Part shown: in pieces, positions 1-7,878 of the stretch
Layout of the letters: every line of letters begins with the position of its first letter
Numbering within the stretch: position 1 is the stretch's first letter
Assembly: GCF_032334255.1 (NCBI RefSeq)
Contig: NZ_JAUHMF010000002.1
Coordinates: forward strand, 248,001-312,000
Direction: 5' to 3'
Length of the DNA stretch: 64,000 bases
Source of the DNA: Thermanaerothrix solaris
Lineage (GTDB): Bacteria; Chloroflexota; Anaerolineae; Anaerolineales; Anaerolineaceae
Translations under genes and position numbers: made by a program
The notes under the pieces: model-generated
What the model saw: only the letters and a program-made list of their open reading frames with translations
Told to the model about the DNA's origin: nothing
The model's database searches: none

Positions 1-93
1 CCACGAATCCGCCTTGCAAGCACAAAAAATCTTGGTCAGCGTGTTCAGTTGGATGTGGGTCTCCAGGCCGATAATCGCCTCGTAGTCGGTCAT
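1..93 (-). CDS. gatB: GatB, Asp/Glu-tRNA amidotransferase subunit B (N-terminal fragment)
   Basis: Only the first 31 codons lie in the window; the gene continues past the left edge. The translated N-terminus reads MTDYEAIIGLETHIQL followed by NTLTKIFCAC, which is the opening signature of GatB (YE-IGLE-H-QL, then K-FC-C with the first zinc-ligand cysteines). GatB is the subunit that binds misacylated Glu-tRNA(Gln)/Asp-tRNA(Asn) and activates it for transamidation. The ATG shares an ATGA overlap with the stop of the upstream membrane gene, so it is translationally coupled as the last visible gene of the gatC-gatA-x-gatB operon. It is shorter than the usual minimum ORF length and easily missed. 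Confidence 0.93.
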   Translation of the reverse strand, partial: MTDYEAIIGLETHIQLNTLTKIFCACKADSW

Positions 94-1031
94 GCGTGCG
101 AACCTCCGGATGCAGACGGGGAAATGGTCAGGCGTTGACGCAGCCAGCGCCCCAGGCCGGGCAGGGTGACCTCATGCCCTTGCGCCAGGCGCAGGCCGGC
201 CCACAGTCCCAAAATCACGTAGATGAAAGAAAATCCCAACCCAGCGAGCCCTAGCACTCCCAAAGGGAGGAGGAAAAAAGGCGCCAGGGGCGCGGCGGCG
301 CGCTCCACCAGCGCCAGGATGAGCATCAGCGGGAATACGGTCACCATGATCATCAGGCTGGCCAGAAACAACAGCAGGTCGCCAACGCCCTGATAGATGA
401 GCGATTGCAGGGCGTGGAAGTGCAGCAGCGGCGAGCGGTCTTTCTGGGTCAGCCAGACGATGAGCGGCAGCAGCCAGCCGCAGAGGTTGATCAGCACGCC
501 GCCGTACGTCAGCGCGGCCATCCAGCGTGCCTCGCGTTCGGGGTCGAGCGCCGCGGACTCACCTTCGGCGCGCAAGGCGCGCTCCATATGCGCGCCAAGC
601 AATGGATAACGCACGTCCTGCCCGCTCAGGCACAGGATGGCGGCGATCACTCCGCCCAGCGTCAGCAGCCCCCAGACGGCGGCCAAACTGACCAGGCCGA
701 ACGCCGAGGCGAGCACGAAGAGCACGCTGCTGACGTCCTGAGAGATGAGGGATGAGAGCAAGAGCAGAACTACGGCCTCGCCGACGTAAAGCACACCCAC
801 CCCCAGCCCTACCACCCCCAGGATCAACAGTTGCAGCACCTGGTAGGTGAGCGCTTGCAGGGACTGGAACGAGAGGTAATCCCCGCGGCGCGGGTGTGCC
901 GCCCACAGCGCCGTGGGCACCAGCAGTCCCCAGCCTGGGAGCAGGACGGCAGCATGGGCCAGGGCGGCTAAAAGGCGGTCAGGACCGGTGGTTGGGGCAA
1001 GGGATAGGCGCTTCATGGAGATTTTCCGCAA
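90..1031 (-). CDS. DUF4870-like multi-pass membrane protein inside the gat operon
   Basis: A 313-aa integral membrane protein. It contains an internal duplication: residues about 20-140 and about 165-290 both carry the pattern of short amphipathic stretches and long hydrophobic helices typical of DUF4870/Tic20-like proteins. Both halves have a 'HF-ALQ-L-YQ' type segment (YLSFQSLQALTYQVLQLL near residue 52 and LLHFHALQSLIYQGV near residue 202). Six to eight membrane spans are expected. It sits 15 bp after gatA and overlaps gatB by ATGA, so it is co-transcribed with the amidotransferase genes, but no functional link to tRNA transamidation is known to me. The function is unknown; DUF4870 membership is inferred from the motif repeat. 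Confidence 0.8.
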   Translation of the reverse strand: MRKISMKRLSLAPTTGPDRLLAALAHAAVLLPGWGLLVPTALWAAHPRRGDYLSFQSLQALTYQVLQLLILGVVGLGVGVLYVGEAVVLLLLSSLISQDVSSVLFVLASAFGLVSLAAVWGLLTLGGVIAAILCLSGQDVRYPLLGAHMERALRAEGESAALDPEREARWMAALTYGGVLINLCGWLLPLIVWLTQKDRSPLLHFHALQSLIYQGVGDLLLFLASLMIMVTVFPLMLILALVERAAAPLAPFFLLPLGVLGLAGLGFSFIYVILGLWAGLRLAQGHEVTLPGLGRWLRQRLTISPSASGGSHA

Positions 1032-1046
1032 CTCCCCCCCGAGACA

Positions 1047-2648
1047 CTAGGACGCTGCCAGGTGCTGCAGCACCTCGGGGCGCGCTTGCCGCCAGGGGGC
1101 GTCTTCGGTGGCGCGCTCGAAGGCGCGAGCAATGCGTAAGAGCAGCGCCTCGCTGAAATCGGGGCCGAGGAATTGAATGCCGATGGGCAGCCCCTCATGA
1201 TCCAGCCCGGCCGGGATGGAGATGCCGGGGATTCCGGCGTGGTTGGCCGGGACGGTCAGCTGATCGGCGTACTGCATCAGCACCGAATCACCGTACACGG
1301 CGCCCAGGGGGAAGGCCGTGGTCGGTGTCGTCGGGGTGAGCAGGGCGTGCAGGCGATACTTACCGTGGGGGTCAAAGGCTTGCTCAAAATCGCGGCGGAT
1401 GAGCGTGCGCACGCGCAGGGCGCGCTGGTAATACTGCGCGCTGTATTGAGCGGCGCTGACGTACATGCCCATCAGAATGCGCAGTTTGGGCTGCAGGCCG
1501 AAGCCCTCGTTGCGCGTCTTGCGATACATCTCGTGCAGGTCCTGCACCGGTTGCGGGGTGCGGTAGCCGTATTTGACGCCATCGTAACGGTGCAGGTTCG
1601 AGGCGGCTTCGACGCGGCTGATGACGAAGTAAGCCGGAATGCCGTAGCGGGTGTTGGGCATGGGCACGTCTTCGATGATTTCGGCGCCCAGGTCGGCCAG
1701 GACGTCGGCAGCACGGCGCACCGCATCGGCGATCTCGGCCGGAATAGGCTGCTGGTCGTATTCCCCGCGCTCGGGATCAGGGAAGGTGATGCGGAAGTAA
1801 TCCGGCGATAGGCCAATGCGCAGTCCCTTCACGCCCTCTTCCAACGCGGCCAGATAATCCGGGACGGGCAGGTTGGCGGCGGTGCTGTCGTGGGGATCGG
1901 GGCCGGCGATGGCTTGGAGCATCAGCGCGGCGTCGGTGACGTTGCGGGCGATGGGGCCGGGACAGTCCAGCGAGGAACCGAAGGCGATCAGCCCGTAGCG
2001 CGAAACGCGCCCGTAGGTGGGCTTGACCCCCACCACACCGCAGAAGGCCGCCGGCTGGCGGATGGAGCCGGCGGTATCGGTGCCAAGCGAGAGTGGAGCC
2101 TCGCCGGCGGCGACGCTGGCCGTGCTCCCACCGGACGAGCCGCCCGGCACGCGGTCCAGTTTCCACGGGTTGCGCGGGGTAGGGCGGAAGGCTGATGATT
2201 CGTTCGATGAGCCGTAGGTGAATTCATCCAGGTTGACCTTACCCAGCATGATCGCGCCGGCGGCTTCCATCCGCGCCACGGGGGTGGCGGTGTAGGGGGC
2301 CACGAAATTGGCCAGGATGCGCGAAGCGGCGGTCGAGGGCGTGCCCTGGACACAGAAGATATCCTTGACGGTGAAGGGGATGCCAGCCAGGGGCCCGAGG
2401 GCCTCGCCGGCAGCCAGGCGGCGATCCACCGCCTCGGCCTGGGCGCGGGCGCGTTCGGCGGTCAGGGTGATGAAAGCATGTACGCGCTCGGCGTCCTCGG
2501 GCAGGGGGTCGCCTGGCTCCAACGCGCCGGGGCGTCCATCCACCCGGGCAATGCGCTGCAGGCAGGATTCGAGAATCTCCACGGCAGAAACGCGCCCCTG
2601 GCGCAGCAACAGGCTGAGTTCATGAGCCGATAAGTCGCACAGTTCCAT
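1047..2648 (-). CDS. gatA: GatA, Asp/Glu-tRNA amidotransferase subunit A (amidase)
   Basis: A 533-aa amidase-signature protein that hydrolyses glutamine and supplies ammonia to GatB. The Ser-cisSer-Lys triad is visible: Lys95 in PFTVKDIF, the cis-Ser at residue 171 in GGSSGGS, and the nucleophile Ser195 in DTAGSIRQP, with spacing matching characterised GatA proteins. The amidase signature region runs from about residue 165 to 215. The protein is somewhat longer than the usual ~485 aa because of an insertion around residues 36-56 (after helix 2) and other small extensions. It lies 9 bp downstream of gatC and 15 bp upstream of the DUF4870-like gene. With GatC and GatB it forms the GatCAB complex used by organisms lacking GlnRS and/or AsnRS. 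Confidence 0.97.
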   Translation of the reverse strand: MELCDLSAHELSLLLRQGRVSAVEILESCLQRIARVDGRPGALEPGDPLPEDAERVHAFITLTAERARAQAEAVDRRLAAGEALGPLAGIPFTVKDIFCVQGTPSTAASRILANFVAPYTATPVARMEAAGAIMLGKVNLDEFTYGSSNESSAFRPTPRNPWKLDRVPGGSSGGSTASVAAGEAPLSLGTDTAGSIRQPAAFCGVVGVKPTYGRVSRYGLIAFGSSLDCPGPIARNVTDAALMLQAIAGPDPHDSTAANLPVPDYLAALEEGVKGLRIGLSPDYFRITFPDPERGEYDQQPIPAEIADAVRRAADVLADLGAEIIEDVPMPNTRYGIPAYFVISRVEAASNLHRYDGVKYGYRTPQPVQDLHEMYRKTRNEGFGLQPKLRILMGMYVSAAQYSAQYYQRALRVRTLIRRDFEQAFDPHGKYRLHALLTPTTPTTAFPLGAVYGDSVLMQYADQLTVPANHAGIPGISIPAGLDHEGLPIGIQFLGPDFSEALLLRIARAFERATEDAPWRQARPEVLQHLAAS

Positions 2649-2657
2649 GGGTCCTCA

Positions 2658-2996
2658 TTATTCCAGCGTGGTGTGGGGGATATCAGGGACGACGACGTAG
2701 CCTTCCTCGACCTGTGGCGCCTGGTTGAGGATATCGGCGGTATTGGGGAAGGGCTGCCAGTCGTCCGCGCGCAAGGGCGGGCAGATTTCGGGGGGGTAAG
2801 GCACGCCGTGCGAGGTGATCGGCACGTCGGCATCCAGGGGGATAGCTTCCAGTTCGTGAATGGCGCCTAACTGATGGTTGAGTTCGCGGCGCAGGTAGTC
2901 AGCCTGGGCTTCGTCCAACTCCAGCGCTGCCAAGTGCACCAGATGGGCAAAGGTGTCGCGATCAATCTCTTCTGCCGGCATAGGATTCCTCGTCAA
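2658..2996 (-). CDS. gatC: GatC, Asp/Glu-tRNA amidotransferase subunit C
   Basis: A 112-aa protein of the expected size for GatC, which wraps around GatA and stabilises its interaction with GatB. The N-terminal helix-turn-helix-like segment (residues about 8-45, with HLVHLAALELDEAQ) and the C-terminal 'PLRADDWQP...ILNQAPQVEEGYVVVP' region, matching the family's 'LR-D....ILANAP...GYF.VP', are both present. The start is supported by GAGGA about 7 nt upstream. It is the first gene of the gat operon. A possible -10 box (TAGAAT on the minus strand) lies near 3030, without a convincing -35. Confidence 0.95.
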   Translation of the reverse strand: MTRNPMPAEEIDRDTFAHLVHLAALELDEAQADYLRRELNHQLGAIHELEAIPLDADVPITSHGVPYPPEICPPLRADDWQPFPNTADILNQAPQVEEGYVVVPDIPHTTLE

Positions 2997-3081
2997 TCTT
3001 CGGGTCTAGGATGTTCACAGGCACAATTCTACCTTAATGCCCGGGTTGGCGCTTTGTTTCACCCCAAAACAAGAATCGGGC

Positions 3082-3498
3082 TCATGGGGTCATTTCTTCG
3101 GTAGGAATAGGGGTGGCCGAGGGAATGGGCGTATCGGTAGGAATGGGGGTGATAGTCGGCGTGCGGGTGGGGGTGCGGGTGACGGTCGGCGTGCGGGTGG
3201 GGGTCAGGGTAGGGGTTGGCGTGGGGATGAAAAAAGGGGTATAGGTGGGGGGAAGGGTTGAGGTCGGGCGCGGGGTGGGCGTTTCGAAGCCCAGCGGCGG
3301 TGTTGACGTCCAGGTGGGGGGCAACTGGCGCAGGGTGGGGGTGCTGGTGGGGAGCTCCAGGCGCGGCGGCAGGGTCGGCGGCGGAAACGGGTTCAGCGGC
3401 GTGTAGGGGTTGAGGAAGATCAGGATGAAGATTAAAACCACCCCCAGGGTCGCCAACAGGGCGAGCAGGGTAAGCAGATTCCAGAGATTATCGCGCAT
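3082..3498 (-). CDS. Membrane-anchored Pro/Thr-rich protein
   Basis: A 138-aa protein with one N-terminal membrane span (residues about 5-30, NLLTLLALLATLGVVLIFIL) followed only by a low-complexity Pro/Thr tail with repeated TPT/TRTPT units to the C-terminus. The DNA underneath holds a 20-bp direct repeat (3155-3174 and 3185-3204, 30 bp apart). This architecture, a signal-anchor with an extended wall-spanning or glycosylated stalk, recurs in Chloroflexota surface proteins and again in the protein at 4240. No catalytic domain is visible and the function is unknown. Its own promoter (3566-3593) and GGGAG upstream of the start argue that it is real despite low complexity. Confidence 0.72.
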   Translation of the reverse strand: MRDNLWNLLTLLALLATLGVVLIFILIFLNPYTPLNPFPPPTLPPRLELPTSTPTLRQLPPTWTSTPPLGFETPTPRPTSTLPPTYTPFFIPTPTPTLTPTRTPTVTRTPTRTPTITPIPTDTPIPSATPIPTEEMTP

Positions 3499-3565
3499 GG
3501 TGGCGGGACTCCCTCACAGCCAGGGTCACAGTCGTGCGCGGAATGTGCTCGGCAGGGTCAATGTC

Positions 3566-3593
3566 AGTATATCCGAGATTGAGATCCTGTCAA
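3566..3593 (-). promoter_or_regulatory. Sigma-70-type promoter of the Pro/Thr-rich protein gene
   Basis: On the minus strand TTGACA (3588-3593) and TATACT (3566-3571) are separated by 16 bp. The predicted start near 3559 leaves a leader of about 60 nt before the ATG at 3498. The -35 hexamer is a perfect consensus. Confidence 0.75.
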
Positions 3594-3664
3594 GCAATGA
3601 AAGCCGCGCCTGCCAGGGGGATCTACAAAAGTGGCTCGTGTTGAAAATTCCCCGCGGAGGCGCT

Positions 3665-3693
3665 TTGCATTCGGGTAATGCCTATGCTATACT
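3665..3693 (+). promoter_or_regulatory. Sigma-70-type promoter of the CBS-pair gene
   Basis: TTGCAT (3665-3670) and TATACT (3688-3693) with a 17-bp spacer give a predicted start near 3700. An ATG at 3678 in the same frame as the CBS gene lies between the two hexamers and therefore cannot be the translation start, which supports the ATG at 3738. Confidence 0.75.
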
Positions 3694-3737
3694 CGTTTTT
3701 GAAACCCCCCGAATCACCTAGATGGAGAGGAGCGACC

Positions 3738-4157
3738 ATGCAGAATACCGTCCGCGACTGGATGAATGACCTCGTCGTCTTTGTGGATCCAGACGCCACC
3801 GTCACCGAGGCGCTTAAACTGATGCGCCGCCGCTACGTCAACAGCCTGATTGTGCGCAAGACCGAAACCAACCCCGAGTACGGCATTGTGACTTCGATTG
3901 ACGTCTGCGACAAAATCGTCGCTCACGGGCGCAACCCCTCCGAACTCAAGGTGCGCGAGATCATGAGCAGCCCTCTGATCACCGTCCCGAAGGACGCCAC
4001 GGTCGAAGAATGCGCCAAACTGATGTTGGAAAAGCGCATCCATCATCTTCCGGTGGCCGACGAACACGGGAACATCGTGGGCATGATCTCGGCGACCGAC
4101 TTCCTGTTCATCGCTGAAACGATGGGGCATGGCGGCGGCGACCGGTCTTTCTCTTGA
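3738..4157 (+). CDS. CBS domain-pair protein
   Basis: A 139-aa protein made of two CBS motifs (residues about 5-60 and 72-130; note the parallel phrases 'DPDATVTEALKLM' and 'PKDATVEECAKLM'). CBS pairs (Bateman modules) bind adenosyl nucleotides and act as energy or ligand sensors, usually controlling a partner protein. Here the module stands alone. The start at 3738 is chosen over an in-frame ATG at 3678 because the latter falls inside the promoter and only 3738 is preceded by a ribosome-binding site (GAGAGGAG, 3724-3732). The region is monocistronic, with its own promoter. The specific ligand and target are unknown. Confidence 0.9.
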   Translation: MQNTVRDWMNDLVVFVDPDATVTEALKLMRRRYVNSLIVRKTETNPEYGIVTSIDVCDKIVAHGRNPSELKVREIMSSPLITVPKDATVEECAKLMLEKRIHHLPVADEHGNIVGMISATDFLFIAETMGHGGGDRSFS

Positions 4158-4200
4158 ACCAACCAGCGGTGCCTAATCCATTTGGGCCGGGGTGGGCGAA

Positions 4201-4230
4201 TTGCCATAACCCCGGCACGTCGTTTATAAT
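4201..4230 (+). promoter_or_regulatory. Promoter giving an apparently leaderless mRNA (CAP-LysM gene)
   Basis: TTGCCA (4201-4206), an 18-bp spacer and a perfect TATAAT (4225-4230). The ATG is at 4240, only 9 nt after the -10 box, so transcription should start at about 4237-4240. No Shine-Dalgarno sequence is present. Confidence 0.7.
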
Positions 4231-4239
4231 CCGGGCGTA

Positions 4240-5223
4240 ATGAGATACAACCATTGGTTTTATTTAATCCTGATGATGACATTATGGGGGGCGTTGTGGG
4301 CATCCCCATTTCCTGCCCACGCCCAGGCCGGCAGTGCCCAGGCGCTGATTGACCTGGTCAACCAGATTCGCACTGCCAACGGCCTGCCCGCGCTCATCGT
4401 GGATCCGATCCTGATGGCTACGGCGCAAGCCACCGCGGAAACGATGGCCAGCAGCGGCACCTGTGCCCATATCGGCAACGTCAGCGGACGGGTAGCGGCA
4501 GCTGGTTATGGCGGCGGGGCAACCGTCTTCGCCACCGAGAACATCGCGTGCGGCTATAACCGCACCGTGGAACAAGTCGTTTATCAGGATTGGGCGGATG
4601 CCACCCACATGCTGCCAATGACCCAGGCCAACTACGTCCATGTGGGGGCAGGGGTGGTCGAGAGCGGGGATGGGCGCGTTTACTACGTGCTCCACGCGGC
4701 CTATTTTGCCGGTGCGGCGGCGGGGTACACCCCGCGCGCGCCCGTGGCAGGCACAGCGGCGGTGACCACCCCCCAGATCATCATTCCGGTGCAGACGGCG
4801 ACCCCCCAGAGCGATGGCTCCATTGTACACAAGGTGCAGCCGGGGCAGTCTTTGTGGAGCATTGCCATTGCCTATGGGGTGAAGATCGCGGATCTGATCG
4901 CGCTTAACCATCTGGCGCCCACGCCGGTGCTGTGGGCAGGGCAGGATTTGATCGTGCGCCCCTCGTTTACGCCTACCCTCTCGCCCACGGTCACCCCAAC
5001 CGTGCCGCCGCCCACGCGCACCCCGACCCCCACCCCCACGCCACGCACACCCACTCCCACCCGCACCATCACCCCCACCCCTACGGTCACTCCGCGCCCA
5101 TGGCTGCCGGCACAGGTGCTGCGCGACCCCGAACAGCGCCGTTACCTCGGCTGGGGCTTATTGATCCTCAGCGTGGTGGGTTTGACGGTCGTGGTGGTGG
5201 CCGGTTTTCGCGGGCGCAAGTAG
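4240..5223 (+). CDS. Secreted CAP-domain protein with LysM and C-terminal membrane anchor
   Basis: A 327-aa modular surface protein. It has a signal peptide (residues 1-30, ending AHA-QAG), a CAP/SCP-like domain (about 33-165, with LVNQIRTANGLPAL and TENIACG), a LysM domain (about 195-238, VHKVQPGQSLWSIA...), a Pro/Thr stalk (about 243-290), a single C-terminal membrane span (about 303-322) and a short basic tail. LysM suggests binding to GlcNAc-containing cell-wall polymer; bacterial CAP domains have no settled enzymatic role. The ATG is leaderless according to the promoter; the next in-frame ATGs at residues 12-13 have no ribosome-binding site and would truncate the signal peptide. It converges with the photolyase gene, 3 bp away. 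Confidence 0.88.
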   Translation: MRYNHWFYLILMMTLWGALWASPFPAHAQAGSAQALIDLVNQIRTANGLPALIVDPILMATAQATAETMASSGTCAHIGNVSGRVAAAGYGGGATVFATENIACGYNRTVEQVVYQDWADATHMLPMTQANYVHVGAGVVESGDGRVYYVLHAAYFAGAAAGYTPRAPVAGTAAVTTPQIIIPVQTATPQSDGSIVHKVQPGQSLWSIAIAYGVKIADLIALNHLAPTPVLWAGQDLIVRPSFTPTLSPTVTPTVPPPTRTPTPTPTPRTPTPTRTITPTPTVTPRPWLPAQVLRDPEQRRYLGWGLLILSVVGLTVVVVAGFRGRK

Positions 5224-5226
5224 CGC

Positions 5227-6624
5227 CTAGCCACTGACCCGACGGAAGACAGCCAGGGCGCGCGCCCGCGCTAGCGCATGATCCACCAGCGGGGCGGGGT
5301 AGTCGTGCCCAATGCGCACCCCAAAGCGGCGTTGCACCTCCAGCGGCATTTGCCAGGGGGCGTGCAGATATTCGGTCGGGAGCGCTGCCAGTTCGGGTAC
5401 CCAGCGGCGGATGAAGTGCCCCTCAGGGTCGAATTGGCGGCTTTGCAGGACGGGATTGAAAATGCGAAAATACGGCGCGGCATCGGTGCCGGTGCCGGCG
5501 GCCCACTGCCAGCCGCCGTTGTTGGCGGCGATGTCGCCATCCACCAGGTGCTGCATGAACCAGCGCTCCCCCTCCTGCCAGTTAATCAGCAGATCTTTGA
5601 CCAGGAATGATGCCACGATCATGCGCCCGCGGTTGTGCATCCAGCCCTCGTGCTGCAACTGACGCATGCAGGCATCCACGATGGGGTAGCCGGTGCGCCC
5701 TTCCTGCCAGGCGCGCAAGTCTTCGGGGGCAGTGCGCCAGGGCAGGTCGCGATAGGCCGGGCGGAAGGCCGTTTTTACCACCTGGGGAAAGTGATAGAGG
5801 ATGCTGTGGTAGAACTCGCGCCAGATCAGTTCGTTGATGAAGGTCTCCACGCCGCGCCGCGCCGCGGGATGGGCAGCTTGGGTCAGGGCATTACGCGCCG
5901 CCTGTACCACCTGGCGCGCCGAGAGCAGGCCGAAGCGCAGGTAGGGTGAGAGGCGCGAGGTGCCGTCCAGGTCAAGGCGATTGCGCGCCACGGCATAGTC
6001 ATACACGGCGGCGGCGAGAAATTCTTGCAGGCGGGCCTGGGCGGCGGCCTCACCGGCGGGGAACGCCGGGGGTGGAGGCATCTCCGGCAGGGGATCGCCC
6101 GGCAGGCGGGGCACCGGCGGCCAGGGGGTGGGAATGGAAAGTCCTGCGTCGGCCGAGGGCAAGGGGAGCGCCTTCCAGGCCCGGCTGAACGGGGTGAAGA
6201 CGGTATAGGGGGTGCCGTCGGGCTTGCGCACACTATCCGGGTGGTGCACCGTCAACCCCAGGACGTGCACCAGGGGCAGGTCGCGGGCCACACGGGCATC
6301 GCGACGGCGGGCATAGGGGGTGTAGTCTTCCTCGGCGTAGATGCGGGTGGCACCGCTCTCGGCCAGCACCTGGCGCAGGACGGCTAAGGGGTCGCCGCGG
6401 CGCACAAGCAGGTACGCCCCGCGCGCTTCCAGGGCTGCAGCCAGGTCGTGCAGGCTGGCGCTCAAAAAGCCCCCGCGTTGGGGCGCGGTGAAGCGGTTGT
6501 GCAGCAGGTGGGGGTCAAGGATGAACAGGGGCAGAGGCGCAAAGCCATCGCGCAGGGCGGCATTCAGCGCGGCATTCGCGTGGAGACGTAGGTCGCGCCG
6601 GATCCACCAGATGGCGAGAGGCAT
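5227..6624 (-). CDS. phr: Deoxyribodipyrimidine photolyase (class I CPD photolyase/cryptochrome family)
   Basis: A 465-aa FAD-dependent light-driven DNA repair enzyme that splits cyclobutane pyrimidine dimers. The N-terminal antenna domain opens with 'WWIRRDLRLHAN'. The C-terminal FAD domain carries 'WREFY', 'MRQLQHEGWMHNRGRM' and 'NNGGWQWAAGTGTDAAPYF', the class I CPD photolyase signature. The open frame extends upstream to 6885, but the ATG at 6624 (MPLAIWWIRRD) is chosen: it has GGAGGT 7 nt upstream, begins exactly at the family N-terminus, and avoids overlap with lipA, which lies 23 bp upstream on the same strand. Presumably co-transcribed with lipA. Confidence 0.95.
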   Translation of the reverse strand: MPLAIWWIRRDLRLHANAALNAALRDGFAPLPLFILDPHLLHNRFTAPQRGGFLSASLHDLAAALEARGAYLLVRRGDPLAVLRQVLAESGATRIYAEEDYTPYARRRDARVARDLPLVHVLGLTVHHPDSVRKPDGTPYTVFTPFSRAWKALPLPSADAGLSIPTPWPPVPRLPGDPLPEMPPPPAFPAGEAAAQARLQEFLAAAVYDYAVARNRLDLDGTSRLSPYLRFGLLSARQVVQAARNALTQAAHPAARRGVETFINELIWREFYHSILYHFPQVVKTAFRPAYRDLPWRTAPEDLRAWQEGRTGYPIVDACMRQLQHEGWMHNRGRMIVASFLVKDLLINWQEGERWFMQHLVDGDIAANNGGWQWAAGTGTDAAPYFRIFNPVLQSRQFDPEGHFIRRWVPELAALPTEYLHAPWQMPLEVQRRFGVRIGHDYPAPLVDHALARARALAVFRRVSG

Positions 6625-6647
6625 CCAGACCTCCGTTGGGGGCGGCT

Positions 6648-7595
6648 TTAGGTGGGCAAGGGGCTGCCGTAAAGTTTGCGGTGCACCACGCTCAACGCGC
6701 GCACCTGCTCGGCGGCATGGTAAGACGAGCGCACCAGCGGGCCGCTTTCCACCCACTTGAAGCCAATGGCCAGGCCAAAGGCTTTGAGTTCGGCAAATTC
6801 CTCCGGGGTGTAGTAGCGGGCAATCGGCAGGTGGTGACGGCTGGGTTGCAGGTATTGGCCAATGGTGAGAATATCCACACCCCACGAACGCAGATCTTCC
6901 ATCACCGCTTTCACTTCATCCATGGTCTCACCCAGCCCGACCATGATCCCCGATTTGGTCAGCACGTCGGGATCCATGGCCTTGGCATTGGAGAGGGTCG
7001 CCCGCGCCCATTCATAGCGATCCTGAGGCTGAACCAATTTGAACAGGCGTGGTACGGTCTCGACGTTGTGGTTGAGAATCTCGGGGCGGGCTTCCATGAC
7101 GATGCGCAGCGCCTCGGCACTGCCCTTGAAATCGGGGATGAGCACCTCGATGGAACAGCCGGGGTGAATCTCGCGGATGCGGCGGATGACCATGGCGAAG
7201 ATGGGGGCACCGCCGTCACGGCGGTCATCGCGGTTGACGCTGGTGATGACGGCGTGCTGCAGGTTCATCGCCTTGACCGCCTGGGCGACGCGCTCCGGCT
7301 CCAGAAAATCCAGGGCACTTGGGCGGCCATGTTTGATATCGCAAAAGCCGCAGGTGCGGGTGCAGACATCGCCCATCATCAGGAAGGTGGCGGTGCCGGC
7401 CCCCCAGCACTCACCCATATTGGGGCAGGCGGCTTCTTCACACACCGTGTGCAGCGCCTTCTGGCGCATCAGTTTCTGCAACCATTCATACGTCTCGCCG
7501 CTGGGGGCGCGCACGCGGATCCATTCCGGGCGGCGGCGCGGCGTGGTATCCAGGGTTTGGGGATCAACGCGTTGGCGGGTGGCTTCGTTTGGCAT
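6648..7595 (-). CDS. lipA: Lipoyl synthase
   Basis: A 315-aa radical-SAM enzyme that inserts two sulfurs into octanoyl-lipoyl domains of 2-oxoacid dehydrogenases and the glycine cleavage H protein. Both Fe-S cluster motifs are visible: the auxiliary-cluster cysteines in CEEAACPNMGEC and the radical-SAM CX3CX2C in CTRTCGFC. The C-terminal SSYHA supplies the conserved serine that ligates the auxiliary cluster. The start at 7595 (MPNEATRQ) has AAGGAG upstream; the longer frame to 7655 lacks support. A TATAAT box on the minus strand (7617-7622) lies just upstream. No lipB is nearby; the downstream gene is phr. Confidence 0.96.
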   Translation of the reverse strand: MPNEATRQRVDPQTLDTTPRRRPEWIRVRAPSGETYEWLQKLMRQKALHTVCEEAACPNMGECWGAGTATFLMMGDVCTRTCGFCDIKHGRPSALDFLEPERVAQAVKAMNLQHAVITSVNRDDRRDGGAPIFAMVIRRIREIHPGCSIEVLIPDFKGSAEALRIVMEARPEILNHNVETVPRLFKLVQPQDRYEWARATLSNAKAMDPDVLTKSGIMVGLGETMDEVKAVMEDLRSWGVDILTIGQYLQPSRHHLPIARYYTPEEFAELKAFGLAIGFKWVESGPLVRSSYHAAEQVRALSVVHRKLYGSPLPT

Positions 7596-7878
7596 AAACG
7601 TCACTCCTTGCCCCCGATTATACATGATTCGCGCCGGGATGGCGGGCGTTGTCACACCTGTTTTCGGAGCAATGAGGTTGGAAAAAGAAGAGGCAAATAT
7701 AACGGCAACCCCTTTTGTGTTATGCCTTTGAAATTGCCCTGTTGCATATGATTATGGAAAGTCATAAAACGAAATTCCAAGACATGAACAGGGAAAGAAT
7801 CGTTCTGTCTGAGTTGCCCTCACCGTCTCATCAGGTGCCCGCCGATCAGGATTCTTTTGTTCTTTGCAACAGAGCGAG

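Noticed and set aside
3037..3261. Gly/Arg-rich plus-strand frame
   Set aside because: It is the complement of the Pro/Thr repeat tail and has no signals of its own.
3100..5090. G/C-rich tandem repeats as a possible CRISPR or minisatellite
   Set aside because: The repeats encode Pro/Thr stalks in frame in two proteins; there are no spacers or palindromic repeat units.
6636..7751. A 371-codon plus-strand open frame antisense to lipA
   Set aside because: It is entirely a shadow of lipoyl synthase; low-complexity His/Gly/Ala content and no start signals.
7739..7872. Inverted repeat CTGTTGCA ... TGCAACAG flanking the end of the xylan island
   Set aside because: The arms are only 8 bp and 118 bp apart with no target duplication; too weak to call an insertion boundary.
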